Source of the DNA: Flavobacterium weaverense
Lineage (GTDB): Bacteria; Bacteroidota; Bacteroidia; Flavobacteriales; Flavobacteriaceae
DNA: 64,000 nt
NCBI RefSeq assembly: GCF_003688495.1
Contig: NZ_REFH01000010.1
Coordinates: 62,001-126,000, forward strand
Direction: 5' to 3'
Shown here: positions 20,176-31,092 of the stretch, one piece after another
Numbering within the stretch: position 1 is the stretch's first letter
Layout of the letters: each line of letters starts with the position of its first letter
Notes under the pieces: generated by a model
What the model saw: only the letters and a program-made list of their open reading frames with translations
Database searches by the model: none
What the model was told of the DNA's origin: nothing
Made by a program: the position numbers and the translations under genes

Positions 20176-20358
20176 ATGGCTAAATTATTAGTAAAACAAG
20201 TTAGAAGCAAAATCAACTGTCCACTTACTCAAAAAAGAGGATTAGAAGCTTTAGGTCTACGTAAAATGGGACAAGTTGTAGAGCATGATTCAAACCCTAC
20301 AATCCTTGGGATGATAAATAAAGTTAAACACTTAGTTTCTGTTGAAGAAACTAAATAA
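20176..20358 (+). CDS. rpmD: 50S ribosomal protein L30
   Basis: A 60-residue L30 ([40 protein letters not shown]), the normal length for bacterial L30. It sits 12 bp after rpsE and 11 bp before rplO. Confidence 0.97.
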   Translation: MAKLLVKQVRSKINCPLTQKRGLEALGLRKMGQVVEHDSNPTILGMINKVKHLVSVEETK

Positions 20359-20369
20359 CAAATACTGTT

Positions 20370-20822
20370 ATGAATTTAAGTAACTTACAACCTGCTGAAG
20401 GTTCTACACACAATCAAAATAAAAGATTAGGTAGAGGAGAAGGTTCTGGAAAAGGTGGTACTTCTGCAAGAGGACACAAAGGAGCAAAATCTCGTTCTGG
20501 TTATTCTAAAAAGATTGGATTTGAAGGAGGGCAAATGCCACTTCAAAGACGTGTACCTAAGTTTGGTTTTACAAACATCAATCGTAAAGATTACGAAGGT
20601 GTAAATCTTGATACACTTCAACTTTTAGTTGATAATGGTGTTATCAAAGATACTGTTGATATGACAGTTTACGTTGCTAACCGTTTAGCTACTAAAAATG
20701 AAATCGTTAAGATTTTAGGTAGAGGCGAACTAACAGCAAAATTAAAAGTAACCGCTCACAAATTTACTGCTACTGCAAAAGCTGCTATTGAAGCTGCTGG
20801 TGGAGAAGCTGTAACAATGTAA
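20370..20822 (+). CDS. rplO: 50S ribosomal protein L15
   Basis: A 150-residue L15. The glycine-rich start ([40 protein letters not shown]) and [10 protein letters not shown] are the family signature. It is followed 13 bp later by secY. Confidence 0.98.
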   Translation: MNLSNLQPAEGSTHNQNKRLGRGEGSGKGGTSARGHKGAKSRSGYSKKIGFEGGQMPLQRRVPKFGFTNINRKDYEGVNLDTLQLLVDNGVIKDTVDMTVYVANRLATKNEIVKILGRGELTAKLKVTAHKFTATAKAAIEAAGGEAVTM

Positions 20823-20835
20823 TTTTTCTATTAAT

Positions 20836-22182
20836 ATGAAGAAATTTATTGAATCAATAAGTAATGTTTGGAAAATTGAAGAATTAAAGAATAGAATCTT
20901 AATAACATTAGGTCTACTTTTAGTTTATCGTTTTGGGGCACAAGTTACCCTACCAGGCATTGATGCTACACAGTTAGGTAATTTAGCTGGGCAAACCAAA
21001 GAAGGAATTGGTTCAATTCTTGACATGTTTACTGGAGGTGCATTTTCTCAAGCGTCAGTTTTCGCTTTAGGAATTATGCCTTATATTTCTGCTTCTATTG
21101 TAGTTCAGTTAATGGGAATTGCTATTCCTTATTTACAAAAATTACAAAGTGATGGAGAAAGCGGTAGAAAAAAGATTAATCAAATCACTCGTTGGTTGAC
21201 AATTGGAATTACTTTAGTTCAAGGTCCAACTTATATCTATAATTTATATAGAACATTACCTAGTAATGCATTTTTATTGGGATTCAATTCATTTGAATTC
21301 TTATTTTCTTCAGTTATTATTTTAGTTACAGGTACAATTTTTGCCATGTGGTTAGGAGAAAAAATTACTGATAAGGGAATTGGGAATGGTATATCATTGT
21401 TGATTATGGTTGGTATATTGGCTAGACTGCCACAAGCATTCATTCAAGAGTTTACAACTAGGGTTACCAATAATAATGGTGGTCCAATGTTGCTAGTTAT
21501 TGAAATCATAGTTTGGTTGCTAGTTATTATTTGTTGTGTACTATTAGTTATGGCAGTTCGTAAGATTCCTGTTCAATATGCTCGTCGTACAACATCAGGT
21601 GATTTCGAACAAGACATGCTAAATGGAAATAGACAATGGATTCCTTTAAAGCTTAATGCTTCAGGGGTTATGCCAATTATTTTTGCTCAAGCGATTATGT
21701 TTATTCCAGCTGCTTTAGCAGGTTTATCTAAATCAGATGCATCACAGTCTGTCGTTGGTGCTTTTAGTAATATGTTTGGATTTTGGTATAATTTAGTATT
21801 TGCAACTTTAATTATTGTATTTACTTTCTTTTATACTGCCATTACAGTTCCTACAAACAAAATGTCAGACGACTTAAAGAGAAGCGGTGGTTTTATTCCA
21901 GGAATTCGTCCAGGAGTTGAAACATCTGATTATCTTGACAAAGTGATGTCTTTAATAACTTTTCCAGGATCTTTATTTCTAGCTCTGATTGCTGTGTTCC
22001 CAGCAATAATTGTAAGTGTGATGGATGTTCAACAATCTTGGGCAATGTTTTTTGGAGGTACATCATTAATAATTATGGTTGGTGTTGCCATAGATACAAT
22101 GCAGCAAATCAATTCATATTTGTTGAATAAACATTATGATGGTTTAATGAAAAGTGGTAAAAATAGAAAAGCAGTAGCTTAA
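20836..22182 (+). CDS. secY: Protein translocase subunit SecY
   Basis: A 448-residue integral membrane protein with ten predicted helices, the central subunit of the SecYEG channel in the inner membrane. Conserved features are the plug region after TM1 ([20 protein letters not shown]), the cytoplasmic loop [10 protein letters not shown] and the segment [17 protein letters not shown]. It is encoded with ribosomal proteins as usual, but here infA follows after 4 bp without adk or map. Confidence 0.98.
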   Translation: MKKFIESISNVWKIEELKNRILITLGLLLVYRFGAQVTLPGIDATQLGNLAGQTKEGIGSILDMFTGGAFSQASVFALGIMPYISASIVVQLMGIAIPYLQKLQSDGESGRKKINQITRWLTIGITLVQGPTYIYNLYRTLPSNAFLLGFNSFEFLFSSVIILVTGTIFAMWLGEKITDKGIGNGISLLIMVGILARLPQAFIQEFTTRVTNNNGGPMLLVIEIIVWLLVIICCVLLVMAVRKIPVQYARRTTSGDFEQDMLNGNRQWIPLKLNASGVMPIIFAQAIMFIPAALAGLSKSDASQSVVGAFSNMFGFWYNLVFATLIIVFTFFYTAITVPTNKMSDDLKRSGGFIPGIRPGVETSDYLDKVMSLITFPGSLFLALIAVFPAIIVSVMDVQQSWAMFFGGTSLIIMVGVAIDTMQQINSYLLNKHYDGLMKSGKNRKAVA

Positions 22183-22186
22183 CTTT

Positions 22187-22402
22187 ATGGCAAAACAATC
22201 AGCAATAGAACAAGACGGATCGATCATTGAAGCATTATCAAATGCAATGTTCCGTGTAGAGTTAGAGAATGGACATATTGTAATCGCACATATATCTGGA
22301 AAAATGCGTATGCATTACATCAAATTATTACCTGGTGATAAAGTGAAACTAGAAATGAGCCCTTATGACTTGTCAAAAGCAAGAATTACTTATAGATATT
22401 AA
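22187..22402 (+). CDS. infA: Translation initiation factor IF-1
   Basis: A 71-residue OB-fold protein ([55 protein letters not shown]). It occupies the 30S A site during initiation. It is placed 4 bp after secY and 12 bp before rpmJ. Confidence 0.98.
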   Translation: MAKQSAIEQDGSIIEALSNAMFRVELENGHIVIAHISGKMRMHYIKLLPGDKVKLEMSPYDLSKARITYRY

Positions 22403-22414
22403 AGGATATTCAAA

Positions 22415-22531
22415 ATGAAAGTTAGAGCTTCAGTAAAAAAGAGAAGTCCCGAGTGCAAAATTGTGCGAAGAAAAGGGAGATTGTACGTAATAAACAAAAA
22501 GAATCCTAGATTTAAACAAAGACAAGGATAA
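22415..22531 (+). CDS. rpmJ: 50S ribosomal protein L36
   Basis: A 38-residue protein, [20 protein letters not shown] then [18 protein letters not shown]. The usual zinc-ligand pattern is eroded: only one cysteine (PECK) remains where the zinc form has three cysteines and a histidine, so this is the zinc-free type. It lies between infA and rpsM, 2 bp before the latter. Confidence 0.96.
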   Translation: MKVRASVKKRSPECKIVRRKGRLYVINKKNPRFKQRQG

Positions 22532-22533
22532 TT

Positions 22534-22908
22534 ATGGCAAGAATAGCAGGGGTAGATATCCCAAAAAACAAGAGAGGTGTTATAGCACTTACCTACATCT
22601 TTGGATTAGGAAAAAGTAGAGCTATTGAGATTTTAGAAAAAGCTCAAGTTAGCCAAGATAAAAAAGTTCAAGATTGGAATGATGATGAGATCGGAGCGAT
22701 TCGTGAAGCAGTATCAACTTTCAAAATTGAAGGAGAATTACGTTCTGAAGTTTCTGTAAACATCAAACGTTTAATGGATATTGGATGTTATAGAGGTATC
22801 CGTCATAGATCTGGTCTTCCTTTAAGAGGACAAAGAACTAAAAACAACTCTAGAACTAGAAAAGGTAAAAGAAAAACTGTTGCTAACAAGAAAAAAGCAA
22901 CTAAATAA
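22534..22908 (+). CDS. rpsM: 30S ribosomal protein S13
   Basis: A 124-residue S13 ([54 protein letters not shown]) with a basic tail that reaches the P-site tRNA. It opens the alpha-operon gene set rpsM-rpsK-rpsD-rpoA-rplQ. Confidence 0.98.
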   Translation: MARIAGVDIPKNKRGVIALTYIFGLGKSRAIEILEKAQVSQDKKVQDWNDDEIGAIREAVSTFKIEGELRSEVSVNIKRLMDIGCYRGIRHRSGLPLRGQRTKNNSRTRKGKRKTVANKKKATK

Positions 22909-22916
22909 TAAGTAAT

Positions 22917-23300
22917 ATGGCTAAAGCAACTGCAAAAAAACGTAAAGTTATCGTTGAATCAACGGGAGAAGCTCATATTTCTGCTACTTTTAACAATATC
23001 ATCATATCTTTGACTAATAAAAAAGGTGAGGTTATTTCATGGTCTTCAGCTGGTAAAATGGGTTTTAGAGGTTCTAAAAAGAACACTCCATACGCAGCCC
23101 AAATGGCAGCAGAAGATTGTAGTAAAGTAGCTCTTGAAGCTGGATTGAAAAAAGTTAAAGTTTATGTAAAAGGACCAGGAAACGGACGTGAGTCTGCTAT
23201 CCGTTCTTTGCATAACGGTGGAATTGAAGTTACAGAGATTATCGATGTTACTCCAATGCCTCACAACGGATGTCGTCCTCCAAAAAGACGTAGAGTTTAA
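22917..23300 (+). CDS. rpsK: 30S ribosomal protein S11
   Basis: A 127-residue S11 ([57 protein letters not shown]). It forms part of the 30S platform. An 88-bp gap with a hairpin separates it from rpsD. Confidence 0.98.
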   Translation: MAKATAKKRKVIVESTGEAHISATFNNIIISLTNKKGEVISWSSAGKMGFRGSKKNTPYAAQMAAEDCSKVALEAGLKKVKVYVKGPGNGRESAIRSLHNGGIEVTEIIDVTPMPHNGCRPPKRRRV

Positions 23301-23320
23301 TAATATATTTAAGTATAACT

Positions 23321-23373
23321 AGGTAGAATACACGATTATCGAAGGATATGACCTGAATTCATAATCTCTACCT
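23321..23373 (+). promoter_or_regulatory. Structured leader between rpsK and rpsD
   Basis: AGGTAGA (23321-23327) pairs with TCTACCT (23367-23373), and inside it ATTAT (23335-23339) pairs with ATAAT (23361-23365), enclosing a 21-nt loop. The fold ends 15 bp before the rpsD start. S4 represses the alpha operon by binding its mRNA in other bacteria, so this is a candidate S4 control site. The function is inferred only from position and pairing. Confidence 0.5.
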
Positions 23374-23388
23374 TAATAATTTTTAGAA

Positions 23389-23994
23389 ATGGCAAGATAT
23401 ACTGGTCCAAAAACTAGAATTGCTCGTAAATTTGGCGAAGCAATATTCGGAGACGACAAAGCATTCGAAAGAAGAAGTTACCCACCTGGACAACACGGGA
23501 TGGCTAAAAAAAGAGGAAAAAAATCTGAATATGCAATCCAGTTAATGGAGAAGCAAAAAGCTAAATATTCTTACGGAATATTAGAAAAGCAATTTAGAGG
23601 TTTATTCAAAAAAGCATCAGCTACTAAAGGTGTTACTGGTGAAGTTCTTTTACAATTATGTGAAGCACGACTAGACAACGTAGTTTTTAGAATGGGTATT
23701 GCTCCTTCTAGAAGAGGTGCTAGACAATTAGTTTCGCACAGACACATTACTGTTAATGGTGATGTTGTTAATATCGCTTCTTACCACCTAAAACCAGGTG
23801 ACAAAGTTGCAGTTCGTGAAAAATCTAAATCTTTAGATGCTATCGAACGTTCTTTATCTAATTCAAGTCATGTTTATGAGTGGATTACTTGGAATAACGA
23901 CGTTAAAGAAGGTACTTTTGTTACTGTACCAGCTAGACTTCAAATTCCAGAAAACATTAAAGAACAATTAATCGTAGAGTTGTACAACAAATAA
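23389..23994 (+). CDS. rpsD: 30S ribosomal protein S4
   Basis: A 201-residue S4 ([41 protein letters not shown]4 RNA-binding domain [20 protein letters not shown]). The N-terminal zinc-cysteine motif of some S4 proteins is absent. It is a primary assembly protein and the known repressor of the alpha operon in Escherichia coli. Confidence 0.98.
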   Translation: MARYTGPKTRIARKFGEAIFGDDKAFERRSYPPGQHGMAKKRGKKSEYAIQLMEKQKAKYSYGILEKQFRGLFKKASATKGVTGEVLLQLCEARLDNVVFRMGIAPSRRGARQLVSHRHITVNGDVVNIASYHLKPGDKVAVREKSKSLDAIERSLSNSSHVYEWITWNNDVKEGTFVTVPARLQIPENIKEQLIVELYNK

Positions 23995-24015
23995 TAATTG
24001 ACTTAGTCGAAATTT

Positions 24016-25008
24016 ATGGCAATATTTAATTTTCAGAAGCCCGATAAAGTTATCATGATCGATTCAACCGATTTTGAAGGTAAGTTTGAATTCAGACCTT
24101 TAGAACCTGGTTACGGATTGACCGTTGGTAATGCACTTAGAAGAGTTTTGCTTTCAGCATTAGAAGGTTATGCAATTACATCTGTTCGCATTGAAGGTGT
24201 AGATCATGAGTTTTCTACTATTTCAGGAGTTGTTGAGGACGTTACCGAAATTATTCTTAATCTTAAACAAGTACGTTTCAAACGTCAAATTGAAGATATA
24301 GATAATGAATCAGTTACTATTTCTGTTTCAGGTAAAGACCAACTAACAGCTGGTGATTTTCAAAAATTTATTTCAGGTTTCCAAGTTTTGAATCCAGAAC
24401 TAGTTATCTGTAATTTAGATAGTAAAATCAAACTTAATTTTGATTTAACAATCGAAAAAGGTAGAGGATATGTTCCTGCTGAAGAGAATAAAAAACAGAA
24501 TGCTGCAATTGGAACTATTTTTACAGATTCAATTTTTACTCCGGTAAAAAATGTAAAATACGCTATTGAAAACTTCCGTGTAGAGCAAAAAACAGATTAT
24601 GAAAAATTAGTTTTTGAAATTAAAACTGATGGATCAATCAATCCAAAAGATGCTCTTACTGAGGCTGCAAAAGTTCTTATTCACCATTTCATGTTGTTCT
24701 CTGATGAAAGAATTACACTTGAGGCTGACGAAATTGCACAAACAGAATCGTATGATGAAGAATCATTACATATGAGACAATTGCTTAAAACTAAGCTTGT
24801 AGATATGGATCTTTCTGTTAGAGCATTAAATTGCTTGAAAGCGGCTGAAGTTGATACACTTGGTGATTTAGTATCGTTCAATAAAAATGACCTAATGAAA
24901 TTCCGTAATTTTGGTAAAAAATCTTTAACTGAACTTGATGAACTTGTTGCAGTTAAAAATTTAAACTTCGGTATGGACTTAGCGAAATACAAATTAGATA
25001 AAGAATAA
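24016..25008 (+). CDS. rpoA: DNA-directed RNA polymerase subunit alpha
   Basis: A 330-residue alpha subunit. The N-terminal dimerisation domain ([40 protein letters not shown]) is followed by a linker and the C-terminal helix-hairpin-helix domain ([36 protein letters not shown]) that contacts activators and UP elements. It lies in the usual place between rpsD and rplQ. Confidence 0.98.
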   Translation: MAIFNFQKPDKVIMIDSTDFEGKFEFRPLEPGYGLTVGNALRRVLLSALEGYAITSVRIEGVDHEFSTISGVVEDVTEIILNLKQVRFKRQIEDIDNESVTISVSGKDQLTAGDFQKFISGFQVLNPELVICNLDSKIKLNFDLTIEKGRGYVPAEENKKQNAAIGTIFTDSIFTPVKNVKYAIENFRVEQKTDYEKLVFEIKTDGSINPKDALTEAAKVLIHHFMLFSDERITLEADEIAQTESYDEESLHMRQLLKTKLVDMDLSVRALNCLKAAEVDTLGDLVSFNKNDLMKFRNFGKKSLTELDELVAVKNLNFGMDLAKYKLDKE

Positions 25009-25071
25009 ATTACTTCATATTTTGATCTCCAAAATGGATAGCATCAAGATGAAAGTATAAAAAAACACGTC

Positions 25072-25566
25072 ATGAGACACGGAAAAAAATTCAACCACTT
25101 AAGCAGACAGACAGCACATAGAAAATCTATGTTAGCTAATATGGCTTGTTCTCTTATCGAGCACAAACGTATTAACACTACTGTTGCTAAAGCGAAAGCG
25201 CTTAAACAATTTGTTGAGCCTTTAATAACAAAATCAAAATCTGATACAACTCACAATCGTCGTATCGTTTTTGCTTACTTACGTAGCAAATATGCAGTAA
25301 CTGACTTGTTTAGAGATGTTGCAGCTAAAGTAGGTGACCGTCCAGGTGGATACACTCGTATCATTAAAGTTGGAAATCGTTTAGGAGATAATGCTGATAT
25401 GGCAATGATCGAACTTGTAGATTTCAATGAACTTTACAACGGTGGTAAAAAAGAAGTTAAAAAAGCAAAAAGCCGTCGTGGTGCTAAAGCTAAAAAAGCA
25501 GATGATGCTACTGAAGCTTCTGCTCCAGCAGCCGAAACTGAAACGACTACTGACGCAGCTGAATAA
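25072..25566 (+). CDS. rplQ: 50S ribosomal protein L17
   Basis: A 164-residue L17 ([40 protein letters not shown]). It is longer than the typical 115-130 residues. The extra C-terminal part is low-complexity ([20 protein letters not shown], then alanine/threonine/glutamate-rich), a tail I know from Flavobacteria. It ends the ribosomal supercluster and is followed by a strong terminator. Confidence 0.97.
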   Translation: MRHGKKFNHLSRQTAHRKSMLANMACSLIEHKRINTTVAKAKALKQFVEPLITKSKSDTTHNRRIVFAYLRSKYAVTDLFRDVAAKVGDRPGGYTRIIKVGNRLGDNADMAMIELVDFNELYNGGKKEVKKAKSRRGAKAKKADDATEASAPAAETETTTDAAE

Positions 25567-25594
25567 TTATGAAGATAATCATTCAATAAAATTT

Positions 25595-25631
25595 AAGGAT
25601 AAGCTATTTATAGTTTATCCTTTTTTTTTTT
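25595..25631 (+). terminator. Rho-independent terminator after rplQ
   Basis: The stem AAGGATAA...TTATCCTT, with further pairing AGCTA/TAG around a short AT loop, is followed by a run of eleven T. It marks the end of the rpsL-rplQ gene block. Confidence 0.85.
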
Positions 25632-25670
25632 GATTTTTTATGAGCACAGAATTCAATTTCAAAACATAAG

Positions 25671-25745
25671 ATGTCCTGCTGTTAGCTTTATCTTCTTGCC
25701 CAAACCATGGGCAATAAGGATGCCGCTGCCATCACGGCTATAGTA
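25671..25745. repeat. GC-richer structured intergenic element between rplQ and carA
   Basis: A GC-richer island in a very AT-rich gap. It contains GTCCTGCTGTTAGC on one side and GCCGCTGCCATCACGGC on the other. In the centre is a perfect hairpin, TTGCCCA (25696-25702) and TGGGCAA (25708-25714) with loop AACCA. Elements of this general look recur between genes in Flavobacterium genomes as far as I recall. I cannot confirm copy number here, and only one copy is in the window. Confidence 0.45.
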
Positions 25746-25807
25746 GAAATTTTATTTTTTAATAGCTTTTAGAAATACAGTATAAAAGCATTTATTTCTT
25801 TTATTTT

Positions 25808-25839
25808 TTTGCTTTCACTATTTTAAAAAATTAAATTTG
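25808..25839 (+). promoter_or_regulatory. Promoter of carA
   Basis: TTTG at 25808-25811 and TAAATTTG at 25832-25839 are 20 bp apart, the Bacteroidota consensus arrangement. It gives a leader of about 65 nt before carA. Confidence 0.7.
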
Positions 25840-25911
25840 CATAATATTTAACTACAAGTGAAATTTGCTTAACGAGTTTCATCAACTTTTACAACACAAA
25901 GAAATCAACTA

Positions 25912-27012
25912 ATGAAATACACAACAAGACAAAGCGCTATACTTTTATTGAGTGATGGTACCATTTTTCACGGTAAATCTATTGGAATCAGTGGAACTAC
26001 TTTTGGAGAAGTTTGTTTTAATACTGGAATGACGGGTTACCAAGAAATATTCACTGATCCTTCTTACTTCGGTCAGCTAATGGTAGCAACCAATGCACAT
26101 ATTGGAAATTATGGTGTAAATGATTCTGAAGTGGAATCAGAAAGCATAAAAATATCTGGTTTAATTTGTAAAAATTTCAGTTTCAATTATTCTCGTGCAG
26201 ATGCGTCAGGAAGTTTGGAAGACTATTTTATTAAACAAAATCTTATTTGCATCTCTGATGTAGATACAAGAGCGCTTGTTAGTTACATTCGTGATAACGG
26301 AGCGATGAACGCTGTAATATGCACAGATGGTACTTCTGTCGAAGATCTTAAAAAGATTCTAGCCGAAGTTCCTGATATGAAAGGTTTAGAGTTAGCTTCA
26401 AAAGTCTCTACTAAAGAACCTTATTTTTACGGTAATAAAGATGCTAAATACAAAATTTCAGCTCTTGATTTAGGAATTAAAGAGAATATTTTACGCAATT
26501 TAGCTAAAAGAGATTGTTACATCAAAGTATTTCCATTTGACGCAACATACCAAGATTTATCTTCTTTTAGTCCAGATGGTTACTTCTTATCTAATGGTCC
26601 GGGCGACCCTGAGCCACTTTCTAGTGCCATTCAGGTAGCAAAAGAGATTCTGGAGCATGACAAGCCTTTGTTTGGAATTTGTCTTGGGCACCAAGTAATT
26701 GGTTTAGCTAATGGAATTTCAACTTATAAAATGTTCAACGGACATAGAGGTATCAACCATCCTGTAAAAAACATTATTACTGGTAAAGGCGAGGTTACTT
26801 CTCAAAACCACGGTTTTGCAGTTAACAAAGAAGAATTAGAAGCTAATGCTGATTTAGAGATTACGCATTTGCATCTGAATGATGGAACAGTTGCTGGAAT
26901 GAGAATGAAAAACAAAAATTGTTTCTCTGTTCAATATCATCCAGAAGCAAGTCCTGGTCCACATGATTCTTCATATCTATTCGATCAGTTTATCGAAAAT
27001 ATTAATAAATAA
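25912..27012 (+). CDS. carA: Carbamoyl-phosphate synthase small subunit (glutamine amidotransferase)
   Basis: A 366-residue protein. The N-terminal small-subunit domain (LLLSDGTIFHGKSIGISGTT, TGMTGYQEIFTDPSY) is followed by a class-I glutaminase domain with the nucleophile in FGICLGHQVIGLA and the His-Glu pair in QYHPEASPGPHDS. It supplies ammonia to CarB for carbamoyl phosphate used in arginine and pyrimidine synthesis. carB is not adjacent. A terminator and a separate eno promoter isolate it as a single-gene unit. Confidence 0.97.
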   Translation: MKYTTRQSAILLLSDGTIFHGKSIGISGTTFGEVCFNTGMTGYQEIFTDPSYFGQLMVATNAHIGNYGVNDSEVESESIKISGLICKNFSFNYSRADASGSLEDYFIKQNLICISDVDTRALVSYIRDNGAMNAVICTDGTSVEDLKKILAEVPDMKGLELASKVSTKEPYFYGNKDAKYKISALDLGIKENILRNLAKRDCYIKVFPFDATYQDLSSFSPDGYFLSNGPGDPEPLSSAIQVAKEILEHDKPLFGICLGHQVIGLANGISTYKMFNGHRGINHPVKNIITGKGEVTSQNHGFAVNKEELEANADLEITHLHLNDGTVAGMRMKNKNCFSVQYHPEASPGPHDSSYLFDQFIENINK

Positions 27013-27024
27013 TTTTAGCTTATT

Positions 27025-27067
27025 AAAAAAAAGAATTGACTTTCACTGTGGAGTCAATCCTTTTTTT
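27025..27067. terminator. Bidirectional terminator after carA
   Basis: ATTGAC (27035-27040) pairs with GTCAAT (27053-27058), flanked by an A run on the left and seven T on the right. It can act for carA on the plus strand and for any minus-strand transcript. Confidence 0.65.
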
Positions 27068-27255
27068 ATTTCAAGTGGTTTTGAATCTGTAATAATTGCA
27101 TAATCTCTTATTATTATAAATCTAAAATTCATTAGTGAAAAATTTTTCGGTGGTAATTTCTCTTGTACTTGTTGTGAAAAGTGGTATGTGAACTTTTTAA
27201 AATTAATTACATCGTTTTCGTTAATAAGATTCATTGTTTTCATATAATGAATCAA
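27043..27255 (-). CDS. Hypothetical protein of 70 residues (doubtful)
   Basis: An open frame between carA and eno on the minus strand, with no similarity I recognise, no signal peptide and no membrane helix. Against it: the stop codon lies inside the carA terminator and the start lies close to the eno promoter. In its favour: it fills the gap almost entirely and has mixed amino-acid composition (NFSLMNFRFIIIRDYAIITD) rather than low complexity. It may be a lineage-specific small protein or chance. Confidence 0.3.
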   Translation of the reverse strand: MIHYMKTMNLINENDVINFKKFTYHFSQQVQEKLPPKNFSLMNFRFIIIRDYAIITDSKPLEIKKGLTPQ

Positions 27256-27265
27256 AAAGATAGGA

Positions 27266-27273
27266 TATATTTG
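27266..27273 (+). promoter_or_regulatory. -7 box of the eno promoter
   Basis: TATATTTG fits TAnnTTTG and lies 27 bp before the eno start. I see no well-spaced TTTG upstream, so only half of the promoter is supported. Confidence 0.45.
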
Positions 27274-27281
27274 TATTTTAA

Positions 27282-28592
<1,311 letters not shown>

Positions 28593-28618
28593 TTTCACTT
28601 TATATTTTTCATTACACT

Positions 28619-28651
28619 AAAACTGTCTTTCACAAAAGGACAGTTTTTTTG
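28619..28651 (+). terminator. Rho-independent terminator after eno
   Basis: AAAACTGTC (28619-28627) pairs with GACAGTTTT (28639-28647), followed by more T. It lies 27 bp after the eno stop. Confidence 0.8.
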
Positions 28652-28751
28652 TTATATTTAACACATTCATTGGGTTATTCTCTTTTTATTTAATGTTAAA
28701 TTCCCTAGATTTGGTAAATTATTATTTTTAAAAGTTTATTCCAATTATATT

Positions 28752-30035
28752 ATGTCAAAAACTGCAATATTAGAAGTTGATAGTGAGAAATTTGAGCTGC
28801 CTATCGTAATAGGAAGTGAGAATGAAGTTGCTGTTGATATTAGTAAATTACGTGATTTATCAGGAATGATAACTCTCGATCCAGGTTATAAAAATTCAGG
28901 TTCATGTACTAGCAAAATTACTTTCTTAGATGGCGAGCTTGGAATTCTTCGTTATAGAGGGTATTCCATTGAAGATTTAGCTGAAAAAGGACATTTTCTT
29001 GAAGTTTCTTATTTAGTTATTTTTGGTGAATTACCTACTGCAGCTGAATTAGAACAATTTGAAAAAGATATCAGAAGATATACTCTAGTCAATGAGGAAA
29101 TGAAAAGCATCATAGATGGTTTTCCAAAAACTGCTCATCCAATGGGTGTTTTGGCTGCATTGACTAGCGCATTAACTGCTTTTAATCCAAAATCAGTTAA
29201 CGCGGAGAATGAAAAAGAAATGTATGAAGCAGTTTGTAAAACTATGGGTAAATTCTTAGTTATTGCAACATGGACATATAGAAAAAGTATGGGTTATCCT
29301 TTGAATTATTACGATAATACAAAAGGATATGTGCAAAACTTTATGAGATTAATGTTTGAATTGCCTAACGAGCCTTACAAACCAAACCAAGTTGTAGTTG
29401 ACGCTTTAGATAAATTATTTATTCTTCACGCAGACCACGAGCAAAACTGTTCAACTTCTACAGTTAGAATGGTTGGGTCTTCTCACGCAGGTTTGTTCGC
29501 TTCTATTTCTGCAGGTGTTTCTGCACTTTGGGGACCCTTACATGGTGGAGCGAATCAAGCAGTACTTGAAATGCTGGAGGAAATTCATAGAACAGGTGGA
29601 GATGCAGATAAATATTTGGCTAAAGCAAAAGACAAAAGCGATCCATTCCGTTTAATGGGATTTGGTCACAGAGTCTATAAAAATTTCGATCCAAGAGCAA
29701 AAATCATTAAAAAAGCAGCTGATGAAGTTTTAGCAACTTTAGGTGTTGACGATCCTATCCTTGCTATTGCTAAAAAATTGGAAGAGTCTGCACTTGTCGA
29801 TGAATATTTTGTTTCTAGAAAATTATATCCAAACGTAGATTTTTATTCTGGAATCATTTACAGAGCTTTAGGAATTCCTACTGATATGTTTACGGTAATG
29901 TTTGCTATCGGTAGATTACCAGGTTGGATCGCACAATGGAAAGAAATGCGTGAAAATAAAGAGCCAATTGGAAGACCTCGACAAATTTACACAGGACATC
30001 CTTTGAGAGATTTTAAAGCATCTGATAAAAGATAA
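28752..30035 (+). CDS. gltA: Citrate synthase
   Basis: A 427-residue type-II citrate synthase that condenses oxaloacetate and acetyl-CoA at the head of the TCA cycle. Catalytic and substrate regions are visible: HADHEQNCSTSTVRMVGSSH, GPLHGGANQAVLEMLEEI and MGFGHRVYKNFDPRAK, with the C-terminal RPRQIYTGHPLRDF. A TAGATTTG -7-like box lies at 28706-28713. A terminator hairpin follows. Confidence 0.97.
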   Translation: MSKTAILEVDSEKFELPIVIGSENEVAVDISKLRDLSGMITLDPGYKNSGSCTSKITFLDGELGILRYRGYSIEDLAEKGHFLEVSYLVIFGELPTAAELEQFEKDIRRYTLVNEEMKSIIDGFPKTAHPMGVLAALTSALTAFNPKSVNAENEKEMYEAVCKTMGKFLVIATWTYRKSMGYPLNYYDNTKGYVQNFMRLMFELPNEPYKPNQVVVDALDKLFILHADHEQNCSTSTVRMVGSSHAGLFASISAGVSALWGPLHGGANQAVLEMLEEIHRTGGDADKYLAKAKDKSDPFRLMGFGHRVYKNFDPRAKIIKKAADEVLATLGVDDPILAIAKKLEESALVDEYFVSRKLYPNVDFYSGIIYRALGIPTDMFTVMFAIGRLPGWIAQWKEMRENKEPIGRPRQIYTGHPLRDFKASDKR

Positions 30036-30045
30036 ATTCAATTTT

Positions 30046-30076
30046 AAAAGCTTCACATAGTAGTGGAGCTTTTTTT
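30046..30076 (+). terminator. Rho-independent terminator after gltA
   Basis: AAAAGCTTCAC pairs with GTGGAGCTTTT (one G-U pair), followed by a T run. It overlaps the extra N-terminal codons of a longer reading of the next gene, which supports the later start chosen for it. Confidence 0.78.
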
Positions 30077-30098
30077 ATATTTACCAAAAGCAATACTA

Positions 30099-31013
30099 AT
30101 GTTAGAATTAAATATAAACAATGAAACATCACGACTCAAAGCCGTGGTTCTAGGTTCAGCATTCTCCAGTGGCCCCACACCAAAAATAGAAGAAGCATAC
30201 GATCCAAAATCATTAGAGCATATTTTAGCGGGAACTTATCCTGTAGAAGTTGATATGGTTAGTGAGATGAAGACCTTTGAAGAAGTACTAAAAAAATATA
30301 ATGTAACTATTTTACGTCCACAGAATATCTACAATTACAATCAAATATTCACGAGAGACATCGGTTTTGTCATTGGTGATGTTTTTGTGAAATCAAATAT
30401 TTTACCGGATAGAGAACGAGAATTGGGAGCAATTCAGTTTATTATTGACCAAGTTAGTCCTAACAAAGTTGTGCGTCCACCTGAGGAAGTGCATATTGAA
30501 GGTGGCGATGTTATGTTATGGAATGAGCATATTTTTATTGGAACGTATAAAGGAAGTGACTACAAAGAATATATTACAGCAAGAACTAATAAAGAAGGTG
30601 TTGATTATATAAAATCGCTTTTCCCAGATAAAATTGTAAAAGAATTTGATTTGGTCAAATCTAAAATAGAAGCTCGTGATAACGCACTCCATCTAGATTG
30701 TTGTTTTCAACCTGTTGGAAGAGACAAAGGAATTATTTATAAAAATGGATTTAGAGAGGAAGCTGATTATTTTTATTTAGTAAATCTTTTTGGTGAAGAA
30801 AATTTATTTCACATAACGAGAGACGAAATGTACAATATGAATTCGAATGTATTTTCTATTGATTCGAATGTTGTAGTTTCTGAGCGAAATTTCACTCGCC
30901 TTAATAATTGGTTGCGAATTAACGGTTTTATTGTAGAGGAAATTCCTTACGCTGAAATTGCAAAGCAAGAAGGATTGCTGAGATGTTCAACCTTGCCTTT
31001 GATTAGAGAGTAA
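30099..31013 (+). CDS. Dimethylarginine dimethylaminohydrolase / arginine-deiminase-type hydrolase
   Basis: A 304-residue amidinotransferase-fold (pentein) enzyme. It shows the arginine-binding region NQIFTRDIGFVIGD, PPEEVHIEGGDVMLW, the histidine region ALHLDCCFQPVG, and the nucleophilic cysteine near the C-terminus in GLLRCSTLPLIRE. The family hydrolyses guanidino groups of arginine or methylarginines to citrulline plus an amine. I start it at 30099 because the in-frame ATG at 30063 lies inside the gltA terminator and adds residues foreign to the family. It is followed 79 bp later by a second pentein enzyme (CtlX-like). The substrate is not certain from sequence. Confidence 0.85.
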   Translation: MLELNINNETSRLKAVVLGSAFSSGPTPKIEEAYDPKSLEHILAGTYPVEVDMVSEMKTFEEVLKKYNVTILRPQNIYNYNQIFTRDIGFVIGDVFVKSNILPDRERELGAIQFIIDQVSPNKVVRPPEEVHIEGGDVMLWNEHIFIGTYKGSDYKEYITARTNKEGVDYIKSLFPDKIVKEFDLVKSKIEARDNALHLDCCFQPVGRDKGIIYKNGFREEADYFYLVNLFGEENLFHITRDEMYNMNSNVFSIDSNVVVSERNFTRLNNWLRINGFIVEEIPYAEIAKQEGLLRCSTLPLIRE

Positions 31014-31092
31014 AAAACTACTTTACTTCCAGGAAAATAGAAAAAAAGATATAAAATAACATAAAATAAATCCCTTTTTTTGGGTAGCTATT

